IMG/VR virus record: IMGVR_UViG_3300021335_000009 | Location: 20,170-84,169 of that record | Source of the DNA: a virus | Reading direction: 5' to 3' (one strand) | DNA length: 64,000 nucleotides | Shown here: positions 16,787 through 24,751 of the stretch, in pieces | Numbering within the stretch: position 1 is the stretch's first letter | Layout of the letters: every line of letters begins with the position of its first letter | Notes under the pieces: model-generated | What the model was told of the DNA's origin: nothing | Database searches by the model: none | Seen by the model: the letters and a program-made list of their open reading frames with translations, nothing else | Translations under genes and position numbers: made by a program

Positions 16787-17131
16787 TTATGATATAGGAA
16801 TTTGAAAATCTTTTGAAAGTTTTGATTTAGGAATTTTAATTTCTAAAATGCCATTTTTAAGTTTTGAAGAAATTTCAGAAACCTCTACATAGTTAGGATC
16901 AATTTTGACAGAATAAACTTCGATTGGTTTTTGTTTTTCGTTATTAATCCATATTCTTAAAATGCTTTTACGCACATTAGCTACAATCTCTTTAGAAGAA
17001 AAGCCTACAATTACACATTTAATCAAAAAGTAATCTTCTTCTTCTTTTGTTAGCGCGGGTCCAAGATAGCCTTTTCCATGTTTTAAAAGACTATGCTCAT
17101 TTTGAATTTCATTAAATAGATTCATATTCAT
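16787..17131 (-). CDS. Small heat shock protein (Hsp20 family)
   Basis: A 114-residue protein corresponding to an alpha-crystallin domain with almost no flanks. The diagnostic C-terminal strand pair reads SSKLKNGILEIKIPKSK (family pattern A-x-L-x-x-G-x-L-x-I-x-x-P) and a short IPIS tail follows. Hsp20 proteins hold unfolded proteins and are common in large aquatic phages, where they may help scaffold or tail assembly. An alternative ATG is two codons in (17125). Confidence 0.85.
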   Translation of the reverse strand: MNMNLFNEIQNEHSLLKHGKGYLGPALTKEEEDYFLIKCVIVGFSSKEIVANVRKSILRIWINNEKQKPIEVYSVKIDPNYVEVSEISSKLKNGILEIKIPKSKLSKDFQIPIS

Positions 17132-17161
17132 AAAAAAATAAATGCAAAATAAATGCCAATT

Positions 17162-18250
17162 TTATAAATTATCTTGAACCCTTTTAATTAAAAGGTCTAC
17201 AGAGTTGCTGTAAGAAAATTTTTGTTTTAGTTTTTCCCCTTCTGTGTTTAATTGTCCCTTTTTTGAGACTGCAATATCCATGCATTGCGCCACATTGTCA
17301 CTGTCCCAAGTGTAAATACTTCCTTGATTAAACTCAGACCCTTCTTGAAAAAACTTATTGTCGTAACAGGGCTGCTTTCCATTGGGCTCTACAAGGATAG
17401 AGTTTGTATTATCAGCCCAATCTTTATGAGCAGTAGCATTTAAAACAATAGACCATTTTCCAAGGCAGGTAGCATTAAAGCTTGGCAAGTTAAACCCTTC
17501 TGCTCCACTTAATCCAGTTAAATCAATATCAATTGCATTTAAAAAGTCATTAACTTCGGAATTCTTTTTTAAGTAAGGCAAAAAATTTATATTGCTGTAC
17601 CTTTTTCCTTCTAAGCAGTTTGAAAGTAAATTTTTATTTTCTTCCTTGTTAAAGAACGGATTCGTGACAAGAACACTCAATTGATATTTGTTGTTGTTTC
17701 CGTATTTTGAAAGCCACAGCTTAATTATCTTTTCTGTATGTTTTCTTTTTTCGAATTTGCCCATCAAACCAAAATGAACAACATCTGGATTTAAGTATCG
17801 CTTTTCTGTTTTGTAAAAACTTTTATCAAATCCACAAGGAATAACTCCAGCGTCTACGCCTTTTTCTTTAAATTTATCTGCGGCATAATGACTAGAAAAC
17901 CAGACTTTGTTTTGAAATTTTGCTAAATTTACTTCAGAATCAGTAGGTTCGTCGAGCTCGTAAAAGCTATACAAAAATTGTTTTGCGCCAATTCTTTTTT
18001 GAGATCCGTTTAAGTGCCACAATTTTAAACAAGGAATGTCTGGCTTTATTCTTTTGTTTATATTTGAAGATGCTGACTGTAGCCATTTTTTAAAATCTTC
18101 TTCAATTTCAAAAGCAGAAAAATCAACATTATTTGAAGTAGGGAACCATATTGTATTTATATCTTTACGATAAAGTTCTTGTAAAATATTAAAAGATACT
18201 TGACCAAAAGATAAGGCGTTTGCAGGGCAATCTAAAATAAGTTGATTCAT
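17162..18250 (-). CDS. Glycosyltransferase, GT4-like
   Basis: A 362-residue protein of GT-B type. N-terminal half includes FLYSFYELDEPT and VWFSSHYAADKF, typical of the acceptor domain of phage and bacterial GT4 enzymes. The donor half includes HFGLMGKFEKRKH, LPYLKKNSEVNDF and GAEGFNLPSFNAT (the E-G-x-x-x-P/S-x-x-E region that contacts the nucleotide sugar, here GAEGFNLPSF). It probably transfers a sugar to a virion protein, glycan or DNA base. Leftward gene group with Hsp20 and the FmdB-like protein, separated from ssb by a terminator. Confidence 0.85.
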   Translation of the reverse strand: MNQLILDCPANALSFGQVSFNILQELYRKDINTIWFPTSNNVDFSAFEIEEDFKKWLQSASSNINKRIKPDIPCLKLWHLNGSQKRIGAKQFLYSFYELDEPTDSEVNLAKFQNKVWFSSHYAADKFKEKGVDAGVIPCGFDKSFYKTEKRYLNPDVVHFGLMGKFEKRKHTEKIIKLWLSKYGNNNKYQLSVLVTNPFFNKEENKNLLSNCLEGKRYSNINFLPYLKKNSEVNDFLNAIDIDLTGLSGAEGFNLPSFNATCLGKWSIVLNATAHKDWADNTNSILVEPNGKQPCYDNKFFQEGSEFNQGSIYTWDSDNVAQCMDIAVSKKGQLNTEGEKLKQKFSYSNSVDLLIKRVQDNL

Positions 18251-18273
18251 TTTTTAAGGTATGAAAAATAAAA

Positions 18274-18302
18274 GCTTGGGCGAGATTAAAACCCGCCCAA
18301 GC
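18274..18302 (-). terminator. Intrinsic terminator after ssb
   Basis: Perfect 9-bp stem (GCTTGGGCG, 18274-18282, with 18294-18302) and an 11-nt loop. Read leftward it is followed by TTTTATTTTT. It closes the ssb operon (promoter near 20171-20198). Confidence 0.9.
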
Positions 18303-18328
18303 AAAAAAAATAATTTAAAAATTAAAAC

Positions 18329-18706
18329 TTAAAATGGGACATCATCATCATAATTTTCACTTGAAGAATTTGATCCTTCCTTAGATGAATCTTGAGGATT
18401 TTCATTTCTGCCTCCAATAAACTGAACATTATCAGCTTTTACGTAAATCTTAGATTGAGACTTTCCATCCTTTTCCCAAATATCCTGAACAAGCCTTCCG
18501 TCTACAAGAACTTTTCTTCCTTTCTCTAAATATTTTTCGCAGATTTCTCCAAGCTTTCCCCACGCTTCAGCATCAATAAAAGATACCTTGTCTTTTAGGT
18601 AAGGGTCATTTACTGCCACTACCAAGCGAGTGACTTTTGAGTCTCCCGCAGTTCTTGTTTCAGGATCTCTTGCTAGATTTCCTACTAATACTGATTTGCT
18701 ATACAT
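18329..18706 (-). CDS. ssb: Single-stranded DNA-binding protein
   Basis: A 125-residue bacterial-type SSB. OB-fold start SKSVLVGNLARDPETR, the strand pair VSFIDAEAWGKLGE, and GRKVLVDGRLVQDIWEKDGK are clear. A Ser/Asn-rich linker leads to the acidic tip DDDVPF that docks partner enzymes. It covers single-stranded DNA at phage replication forks. Overlaps the end of the sigma factor gene by 8 nt, so the two are made from one transcript. A terminator follows. Confidence 0.96.
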   Translation of the reverse strand: MYSKSVLVGNLARDPETRTAGDSKVTRLVVAVNDPYLKDKVSFIDAEAWGKLGEICEKYLEKGRKVLVDGRLVQDIWEKDGKSQSKIYVKADNVQFIGGRNENPQDSSKEGSNSSSENYDDDVPF

Positions 18707-19352
18707 GTTTTTTTATTTCTGTTAGGTGTCTATTGTGAATATTAATACAAGCTTGAATACTTATATTTAACTTTTTAGCTATTTTTTTCCAAGGTGTCAA
18801 TTTTTTTTCATTTTGATACCTCATTTTAAAGATAGTTTCTAATCTTTTGTCTTTGTGGTTTTCTACAAAGGAAAAAATTTTATCTAAATTTTCTTCATCT
18901 TCTATCGATTTAATATTAAAATTATAAGACTCTAATGGTGCAAATTCTTGAAAAAAATCTCCCGATTCATTAGATTCTTTTTTTGATTTAAACAAAAGAT
19001 TTTCGTTTTCTTGATCTATTGAAAAGCTTTGAGTTTTAATGCTTTTGTTAAAAATATTAAGGCATTTCCATCGAGCTACGTTTCCAACATAAGTGCTGAA
19101 TTTTGTGTTTTTTCTTTCGTCGTATTTTATGATAGCATCGTAGATACAGAAGTCCTTGTCTTCAAGTATATCTTCTTTATTTACTCCTGCAAAGTGACTA
19201 GGGATATATCTATTTACCATTTCCACGTAAATCCCAGAATGCCTGCTCAATAACTCCTTAAAGCTTTCGGAGTCTTGATTTTTTTTAACTCTTTTTATCA
19301 GCAGTAAATCTTTTTCCATATTTTCCCGTGTGTTTGCTTTGCCATTTGCCAT
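18699..19352 (-). CDS. Phage-encoded RNA polymerase sigma factor
   Basis: A 217-residue sigma-70-like protein. Region 2 is seen at about residues 12-100 (KRVKKNQDSESFKELLSRH, DEDxLxDx-type segment, then KYDERKNTKFSTYVGNVARW, the aromatic-rich part that melts the -10). Region 4 lies at about 160-217 with a helix-turn-helix ending KKLNISIQACINIHNRHL. The linker is short, with no region 1 or 3. It would redirect host polymerase, plausibly to the GTGTAAT elements upstream of virion genes. ATG 19352 is used here; ATG 19319 (MEKDLL) would reduce overlap with the upstream gene from 55 to 22 nt and is equally likely. Confidence 0.85.
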   Translation of the reverse strand: MANGKANTRENMEKDLLLIKRVKKNQDSESFKELLSRHSGIYVEMVNRYIPSHFAGVNKEDILEDKDFCIYDAIIKYDERKNTKFSTYVGNVARWKCLNIFNKSIKTQSFSIDQENENLLFKSKKESNESGDFFQEFAPLESYNFNIKSIEDEENLDKIFSFVENHKDKRLETIFKMRYQNEKKLTPWKKIAKKLNISIQACINIHNRHLTEIKKHV

Positions 19353-19876
19353 AAAATCTCAGCATGATCCCTGCAATTTTTTAATTCGCTTGATCTGTAA
19401 TTTGGCCAAGTATGCTTTAAATTAGAGACTTTACTAACCAAAGGGTCATTTTGTTTTTCTATTTCATTTGGGGCTAAATTTCCAATTTTTGAAATATGAA
19501 TTACTACTCCATTTTGTTTTTGAATAGCCTCTGCTTCAAAATCAAATCTAACGTCCGTTATTATTGGAAAAGTTTTTGAAGATTCTTGATGTATTTTTTT
19601 AAACAAAAGATCTAACCAAATGGATTTGCCATAGACCTTTTTCATTGTTTCTGCATGCAGCAAAACAAAGTCTCTTATTGTTTTTTTATCACTTTGGTCT
19701 TCCGTAAAAGCAGAAATTCCGTAATGAGATTTTAAAAAATCGTCTAAGTGTTTTTTTGGCTCAAAGGCAGAAGCAAAAGTTTTTACTTTAACGCCTAAAT
19801 CTTCAGAAATCACTTCGGATAAATTTTCGGCTAAAGTATTTTTGCCAGACCTAGCTAATCCAGATACGCCTATCAT
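19298..19876 (-). CDS. Deoxynucleoside monophosphate kinase
   Basis: A 192-residue P-loop kinase like T4 gp1. The phosphate-binding loop is GLARSGKNT at residues 5-13. The middle carries TDVRFDFEAEAIQK followed by GVVIHISK, a strand and loop typical of this phage family, and the C-terminal part has HAEILWQ. It converts dNMPs to dNDPs and works with the ribonucleotide reductase and ThyX encoded to the right. It overlaps the sigma factor gene and the small gene upstream. Confidence 0.85.
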   Translation of the reverse strand: MIGVSGLARSGKNTLAENLSEVISEDLGVKVKTFASAFEPKKHLDDFLKSHYGISAFTEDQSDKKTIRDFVLLHAETMKKVYGKSIWLDLLFKKIHQESSKTFPIITDVRFDFEAEAIQKQNGVVIHISKIGNLAPNEIEKQNDPLVSKVSNLKHTWPNYRSSELKNCRDHAEILWQMAKQTHGKIWKKIYC

Positions 19877-20163
19877 TTTGTTATATTTTTTATAATTTCA
19901 GAGATTGTTTTTGATTGTTCGTACATTCCTAAATCGGCAAAGACTTTATCTATTTTAACCAAAGAATCTGAATCTTCAAATTTTTCTTTAACTTTTTTTA
20001 CTCTGATGCATGGAGAAACTTCAGCTTTTTTGTTTAAAAACTTAATCGAAGAGTCTAAAGCTAATTGGCAGGCTTGGTTTTTATCTTCGGCCAAAACAAC
20101 GGTAGACCAATTTGCGGAAGTGCAAAAGTAAAAATTTTGCTTAGAGGTTTCTAACTTAATCAT
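19873..20163 (-). CDS. Small protein of unknown function
   Basis: A 96-residue protein (MIKLETSKQNFYFCTSANW...). A TTG codon at 20181 would extend it by 6 residues, but ATG 20163 is preferred because a TTGACT-16-TAAATT promoter ends 7 nt before it, the same geometry as other genes here. N-terminal beta-strands and a C-terminal helix; no motif. First gene of the operon with dNMP kinase, sigma factor and ssb. Confidence 0.75.
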   Translation of the reverse strand: MIKLETSKQNFYFCTSANWSTVVLAEDKNQACQLALDSSIKFLNKKAEVSPCIRVKKVKEKFEDSDSLVKIDKVFADLGMYEQSKTISEIIKNITK

Positions 20164-20170
20164 TCTTATG

Positions 20171-20198
20171 AATTTAAACAAAACTTTGAAAAAGTCAA
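20171..20198 (-). promoter_or_regulatory. Sigma-70-like leaderless promoter (ssb operon)
   Basis: Read leftward: TTGACT (20198-20193), 16-nt spacer, TAAATT (20176-20171), then 7 nt to ATG 20163. Overlaps a 21-nt near-perfect palindrome AAGTCAAAAA-T-TTTTTGACTT (20197-20217) that could bind a regulator. Confidence 0.65.
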
Positions 20199-20215
20199 GT
20201 CAAAAATTTTTTGAC

Positions 20216-20297
20216 TTATATATTTATATATATAATTAATATATAATTATTAAATATATTAATAATAATAAATATTTTATATATATAATTTATATTA
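20216..20297. other. 82-nt tract of only A and T; candidate origin or unwinding element
   Basis: No G or C from 20216 to 20297. It is followed by a pyrimidine-rich CTCTCTCTCTCGCTTCGCTCG stretch (about 20298-20325) and flanked by strong promoters facing out on both sides. No gene is seen from 20164 to 20435. Such a tract next to transcription units and replication genes is typical of an origin's unwinding element. No iterons or initiator sites recognised, so origin function is a guess. Confidence 0.4.
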
Positions 20298-20337
20298 CTC
20301 TCTCTCTCGCTTCGCTCGTTCGTTCGTAATTAACTTA

Positions 20338-20365
20338 ATTATACGCCGAATACACCAAAAGTCAA
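20338..20365 (-). promoter_or_regulatory. Strong sigma-70-like promoter reading into the A/T tract
   Basis: Read leftward: TTGACT (20365-20360), 16 nt, perfect TATAAT (20343-20338). The predicted start near 20331 is about 170 nt before the first gene, so the transcript would cross the pure A/T tract. Could serve the ssb operon with a long leader or make a primer or unwinding transcript. Confidence 0.7.
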
Positions 20366-20401
20366 GTAAAAAAAAATTTTTTTCAAATTTAGCAAAAATA
20401 A

Positions 20402-20429
20402 TTGACAATCAGGTTTGTTTGTGTAAGAT
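20402..20429 (+). promoter_or_regulatory. Sigma-70-like leaderless promoter for nrdB
   Basis: TTGACA (20402-20407), 16-nt spacer, TAAGAT (20424-20429), then 6 nt to ATG 20436. Transcription is predicted to start at the A of the start codon. Confidence 0.75.
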
Positions 20430-20435
20430 GGTTGT

Positions 20436-21404
20436 ATGCTATTTGAAGAACAAATTTCTAGAAAACCTAACTTGTATCCTTGGACAGAAGAATTTATTCA
20501 TGCCATGTGGAATGGCCACTGGACAGACCGAGAATTTTCTTTTAAATCGGACATTCAAGATTTCAAAGTCAAGCTTTCTAATCAAGAAAAAGAAATGGCT
20601 TCTAGGGCTTTGTCCGCTATCGGGCAAATAGAAGTTGCGGTAAAAACTTTTTGGGCAAAATTGGGCGACAATTTACCTCACCCTTCGATTCAAGACATGG
20701 GTTACGTCATGGCGAATATCGAATGTATTCATAATTCGGCCTACGAAAGACTGCTGAAAGAGTTAGATTTAAACGATCTTTTTGAAGAAAATTTGAAATT
20801 AGATTGGATAAAAGGAAGGGTTAAATATTTAAAAAAATACACTCACAAATTTCACGCAGACAACAAAAAACAATTTATTTATTCTTTGATTTTGTTTACT
20901 TTGTTTGTCGAGAATGTTTCTCTTTTTTCGCAGTTTTATGTTATCCTCTGGTTTGGTAGAAAAAATTTATTAAAAGACACTTGCCAGCAAGTTCTTTATA
21001 CCCTAAAAGAAGAAGATATTCACGCCAAAATAGGGATGAAGTTAATCAACGCGATTAGAGAAGAGTATCCTGACTTATTTGACGAAGGCCTCCAAAAAAG
21101 AATTCTCGAAGAGGCTAAAGAAGCTTACAAAGCAGAAGAAAAAATGGTAGATTGGATGGTAAATGGCAAAAAAGGAGATTACTTAAACGCCTCTTTGCTT
21201 AAAGAGTTTATCAAAAACAGAATAAACGATTCTTTAGCAGAAATTAAATATCCTAAAATATTTGACATCGACAAAAAAATCATAAAGAATACTCAATGGT
21301 TTGACGAAATGGCTTACGGAAACAACATGGTAGATTTTTTTAACCAAAGGCCTACAGAATACTCCAAAAAAAGCCAATCATTTGAAGAAGAAGATTTATT
21401 TTAA
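20436..21404 (+). CDS. nrdB: Ribonucleotide reductase class I beta subunit
   Basis: A 322-residue ferritin-like radical-generating subunit. Metal ligands and radical tyrosine appear in order: E-x-x-H-x-x-x-Y as ECIHNSAY at about residues 93-100, ENVSLFSQF near 150 and EEDIHAKIG near 187. With NrdA it reduces ribonucleotides to deoxyribonucleotides for phage DNA synthesis. ATG 20436 is chosen since it fits the frame of the whole family and the leaderless promoter. The pair is in the order nrdB-nrdA, the reverse of many bacteria, 6 nt apart. Confidence 0.95.
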   Translation: MLFEEQISRKPNLYPWTEEFIHAMWNGHWTDREFSFKSDIQDFKVKLSNQEKEMASRALSAIGQIEVAVKTFWAKLGDNLPHPSIQDMGYVMANIECIHNSAYERLLKELDLNDLFEENLKLDWIKGRVKYLKKYTHKFHADNKKQFIYSLILFTLFVENVSLFSQFYVILWFGRKNLLKDTCQQVLYTLKEEDIHAKIGMKLINAIREEYPDLFDEGLQKRILEEAKEAYKAEEKMVDWMVNGKKGDYLNASLLKEFIKNRINDSLAEIKYPKIFDIDKKIIKNTQWFDEMAYGNNMVDFFNQRPTEYSKKSQSFEEEDLF

Positions 21405-21410
21405 TAACAC

Positions 21411-23078
21411 ATGGAACAAGAAAAAAAAGATTTTTACTGGTTAAATGAAGAATCCAAGATTTTTTTAACAAAAAATGAAGGGTATTTAAAAAAAGGAGTT
21501 GATCCTATAGATAGGTTGCAAATTATTGCAGAAAATGCAGAGAAAATTTTAGGAGTTTCTGGTTTTGCTTCTAAATTCATGAGGTACTTGGCCAAGGGGT
21601 ATTATTCTTTGTCTACTCCAGTTTGGACTAATTTTGGGAACGATAGAGGTCTTCCTGTTAGTTGTTTTGGGTCTTACATTTCTGATGAATTAACCGAGAT
21701 TTTAGGTAAGGTTTCAGAAATTGGAATCATGACAAAATATGGTGGAGGCACATCTGGATACTTCGGAGACCTTCGCCCAAGAGGGTCAAAAATCAAAACT
21801 TCAGGAGGGGAATCTACAGGTGTTGTTCCTTTTTTGGAGTTATACGAAGTGGCTTCAGAAGTCATTACTCAAGGCAATGCAAGAAGAGGTTTTTTTGCTG
21901 CTTATTTAAACATTGATCATCCAGATATTGAAGAATTTTTAAAAATCAGAGAAGATGGAAATTCAATTCAAAACCTTGCTATTGGAGTCACTATTACAGA
22001 TGACTGGATGCAAGAAATGAAAAATGGAGATAAAGAAAAAAGAAAAATTTGGGGCAAAGTGATCAAAAAAAGATATGAGTCAGGATTTCCTTACATCTCT
22101 TTTATTGATAACATGAATAATAATGCTCCAAAAGCTTATAAAGACAAAAATTTAAAAATAAAAGCTTCAAATTTATGCAATGAAATTTCTCTTTTTTCCG
22201 ACAAAGATAATTCATTTGTTTGTGTTTTATCTTCCATTAATCTTTTGCATTGGGATGAGATTAAAAAAACGGACGCTGTTGAAACATTAACTTGGTTTTT
22301 AGAAGCTGTTAATGAAGAATTTGTCAAAAAATCTTCTACCGACAAAAACCTGAAATCAGCTTATAATTTTTCAAAAAATCACAGAGCTTTAGGTTTAGGA
22401 GTTTTAGGGTGGCACTCCTATCTTCAATCAAAAAATATTGCTTTTGAATCTATGCAAGCAAAGCTGCTTAACTCAGAAATATTTTCTGAATTAGACAAAA
22501 AAACTTTAAAAGCGTCTCAAGAAATGGCGCAAAAATATGGAGAGCCAGAACTTTTAAAAGGATACGGAGTTAGAAATGTTACCAGAATGGCTATAGCGCC
22601 AACAACATCATCTTCTTTTATTCTTGGGCAAGTTTCTCCTAGCATTGAACCGTTAAATTCAAACTATTTTGTTAAAAATTTAGCTAAAGGAAATTTTACA
22701 TACAAAAATCCATACTTAAAAGAAGTTTTAAAATCTTACGAAAAAGATAATCAAGAAGTTTGGAAATCTATATTAACTCGCGGAGGATCTGTTCAGCATT
22801 TAGACTTTTTATCAGAAAATGAAAAAAATGTTTTTAAAACTTTTGGAGAAATTTCCCAAAAAGAAATAATTATACAAGCATCTGCAAGACAAAAATACAT
22901 TGATCAAGGGCAATCTTTAAACATTATGATTCCCCCAAAAACTCCAGCAAAAGAAGTTAATCAATTGATGATTGAAGCATGGGAAATGGGAATAAAAGGT
23001 TTATACTACCAAAGAGGGGCAAACCCATCCCAAGAATTAAGTAGGAGCATTTTAGAATGTCAATCTTGCTCAGGTTAA
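21411..23078 (+). CDS. nrdA: Ribonucleotide reductase class I alpha subunit
   Basis: A 555-residue catalytic subunit lacking the N-terminal ATP cone, so it is shorter than cellular NrdA and probably insensitive to dATP inhibition through that site. Active site parts: SCFGSYI with the reducible Cys near residue 84, NLCNEI near 265 (the Asn-Cys-Glu of the radical site), APTTSSSFILG in the barrel, and the tyrosine pair LYYQRG near the end. The C-terminus ECQSCSG holds the two Cys that pass electrons from thioredoxin. A terminator follows at 23090. Confidence 0.95.
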   Translation: MEQEKKDFYWLNEESKIFLTKNEGYLKKGVDPIDRLQIIAENAEKILGVSGFASKFMRYLAKGYYSLSTPVWTNFGNDRGLPVSCFGSYISDELTEILGKVSEIGIMTKYGGGTSGYFGDLRPRGSKIKTSGGESTGVVPFLELYEVASEVITQGNARRGFFAAYLNIDHPDIEEFLKIREDGNSIQNLAIGVTITDDWMQEMKNGDKEKRKIWGKVIKKRYESGFPYISFIDNMNNNAPKAYKDKNLKIKASNLCNEISLFSDKDNSFVCVLSSINLLHWDEIKKTDAVETLTWFLEAVNEEFVKKSSTDKNLKSAYNFSKNHRALGLGVLGWHSYLQSKNIAFESMQAKLLNSEIFSELDKKTLKASQEMAQKYGEPELLKGYGVRNVTRMAIAPTTSSSFILGQVSPSIEPLNSNYFVKNLAKGNFTYKNPYLKEVLKSYEKDNQEVWKSILTRGGSVQHLDFLSENEKNVFKTFGEISQKEIIIQASARQKYIDQGQSLNIMIPPKTPAKEVNQLMIEAWEMGIKGLYYQRGANPSQELSRSILECQSCSG

Positions 23079-23089
23079 AATAAAACAAG

Positions 23090-23117
23090 TCCCGATTTAA
23101 AAAGTCGGGATTTTTTT
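23090..23117 (+). terminator. Intrinsic terminator after nrdA
   Basis: TCCCGA (23090-23095) pairs with TCGGGA (23105-23110) around a 9-nt loop, followed by T7. A GTGTAAT promoter starts 9 nt further on. Confidence 0.85.
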
Positions 23118-23125
23118 ATATATTA

Positions 23126-23134
23126 GTGTAATAT
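23126..23134 (+). promoter_or_regulatory. GTGTAAT-class promoter
   Basis: GTG-TAATAT and 6 nt to ATG 23141, placed right after the nrd terminator, so the virion gene behind it is uncoupled from the nrd operon. Confidence 0.65.
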
Positions 23135-23140
23135 TATATT

Positions 23141-23878
23141 ATGGGAAGTTTTCACCTACATGATATACAGAGAAAAACAGGAAAATTTATTAGAAAATTT
23201 GGCACGCATGACAATGTAAGTCAAAACACTACTAATGAGTCAATTTGGAGCTATGCAGATGTTGCGGGAGACTATGTTTTTCCTAATGATTTAGGGGAAA
23301 TAATGTATGTTTCTAGCAACAATTCCTTAGACACTATGCCTGTAAAGATCGAAGGGTTAGACGAAAATTTTCAAGAAAAAACTCAAACCATAAACCTTCA
23401 AGGAAATAACTTATTGCAGTTAAGTGGAAAATGGTCTCGTATAAATCGAGCTTATAATGATGACACTAACGATGTATCTGGAAATGTTTTTGTTTATACA
23501 TCTGGAGAGAATACAAATGGAACGCCAGATAACCCAAGCGATGTAAAAGCCATAATTGAAAATGGACACAATCAAACAATGCAGGCTATTTATACATGCC
23601 CCATTGATAGACAATTAAACATATCTTCTTATCATCTTTCTTGTGACGCAAAGACGGCAAATACAACAGCAAATTTAACAATAAAAATGATTGTAAGAAA
23701 AAAAAGCTCAGTTTTTAGAACACAAGAAATTATAGCTTTATCTAATCATTGTCCATCAATAGTTAAATTTGACATGCCTTTGGATATTGCAGGAGGAAGT
23801 GACGTAACATTTCAAATAGTTAGCTCTACTTCTAACAATATGCATGTACATTGTGTTTTTGAAGGAATGCTTTTGTAA
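23141..23878 (+). CDS. Virion structural protein of a type common in marine phages
   Basis: A 245-residue protein. The segments FGTHDNVSQNTTNESIW, the YVFPNDLGEIMYVSSNNSLD stretch, KIEGLDENFQ and the later MQAIYTCPIDRQLNI follow a pattern I recall from uncharacterised structural proteins in many marine phages (IW-x-x-G..Y-x-F, then VSSxSxxDT, then GLDxxY, then A-x-YTIPAGK). It is likely beta-rich and exposed on head or tail. No catalytic motif. It has its own late-type promoter and no SD sequence. Confidence 0.8.
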   Translation: MGSFHLHDIQRKTGKFIRKFGTHDNVSQNTTNESIWSYADVAGDYVFPNDLGEIMYVSSNNSLDTMPVKIEGLDENFQEKTQTINLQGNNLLQLSGKWSRINRAYNDDTNDVSGNVFVYTSGENTNGTPDNPSDVKAIIENGHNQTMQAIYTCPIDRQLNISSYHLSCDAKTANTTANLTIKMIVRKKSSVFRTQEIIALSNHCPSIVKFDMPLDIAGGSDVTFQIVSSTSNNMHVHCVFEGMLL

Positions 23879-23913
23879 AAATTTATTTTTTTTGTGTTTT
23901 TCTCTTTTAAAAA

Positions 23914-23922
23914 GTGTAATTT
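23914..23922 (+). promoter_or_regulatory. GTGTAAT-class promoter
   Basis: GTG-TAATTT. ATG 23926 is only 3 nt on; ATG 23944 would be 21 nt on. The geometry suggests the transcript starts inside or just after the first ATG, so the second may be used. Confidence 0.5.
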
Positions 23923-23925
23923 TAT

Positions 23926-24402
23926 ATGCACAAATTAAAAAACATGGATAAAAATACAATAGTGTCATTAACTATAGGAGTTCTTTATTTGGCTGGGATT
24001 GCTGGCGGTTTTCTTGTTTACGACTCGATTACAGAAGTCAAAGAAATAAAAGAAGACTTGAACCCCAGAATGAATGTTGTTGAACATAGAGTTAAACAGT
24101 CAGAATTAAAAAACAAAGAATTAGAAAAAGAGCTCAAAGAAAAAATTAAAGAAAAAAACGAAACAGAGACAGAAATTATGCGGTCTCTGTATGAATTAGT
24201 AAGAAACCATGATTCTGATATTAAAATTATAGCCGCAAAAGTCTCAGAAAACAAAGAAGATATTCAAACACTAGCAGAAGAAGTGAAATACAGCGTAAAA
24301 GAAATCTCCAGCGATATAAAAAAACTTTTGCAAGACTCAACACAATCAATTGAAAAAATAAATTCTATAAAAAAAGAATTAGATGGCAAAAAAAATAAAT
24401 AA
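23926..24402 (+). CDS. Membrane-anchored coiled-coil protein
   Basis: A 158-residue protein with one N-terminal transmembrane helix (about residues 11-32, IVSLTIGVLYLAGIAGGFLV) followed by a long charged coiled coil up to the end. Such architecture resembles inner-membrane spanins or membrane-bound virion proteins, but no endolysin or holin is seen beside it. Placed between virion genes. An internal ATG at 23944 (MDKNT) would keep the membrane helix and place it nearer the N-terminus. Confidence 0.75.
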   Translation: MHKLKNMDKNTIVSLTIGVLYLAGIAGGFLVYDSITEVKEIKEDLNPRMNVVEHRVKQSELKNKELEKELKEKIKEKNETETEIMRSLYELVRNHDSDIKIIAAKVSENKEDIQTLAEEVKYSVKEISSDIKKLLQDSTQSIEKINSIKKELDGKKNK

Positions 24403-24412
24403 TTAAAATAAA

Positions 24413-24751
24413 ATGCCAGCAGACACATACAACATAACAATTGAAAAACGGGCTACTTTTTTTGTAACCTTGACAATAAAAAATTCTGATGGTAGCGCAT
24501 TTGATCTTACTAATTGTTCTTTAGCGTCTCAAATAAGAATAGATCAATCAAACGCTTTACAAGCAGATTTTACGACTGCTATTGTTGGAAACCCTACGGA
24601 CGGAGTAGCAAGCCTTTCTTTATCAAAAGAGCAATCGTCCTCGCTATCTACAGCTCAAAGTTCTTATGATTTGTTTTTAGATAAAGACGATGGAACTTCT
24701 GAAAAAATTTTAAAAGGGTCTGTGACTATTGAAGAAAATGAAACCCAATGA
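24413..24751 (+). CDS. Small beta-rich virion protein, BppU N-domain-like
   Basis: A 112-residue protein. The pattern YNITIEKRATFFVTLTIKNSDG-S-AFDLTNCSLASQIR is that of a small beta-sandwich found at the start of baseplate/upper fibre proteins in several phages (a strand, then 'DGTAIDLTG', then a strand with QIR). Its stop overlaps the next fibre gene by 4 nt. It probably attaches or caps the following coiled-coil fibre. Assigned from pattern, not from a search. Confidence 0.75.
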   Translation: MPADTYNITIEKRATFFVTLTIKNSDGSAFDLTNCSLASQIRIDQSNALQADFTTAIVGNPTDGVASLSLSKEQSSSLSTAQSSYDLFLDKDDGTSEKILKGSVTIEENETQ

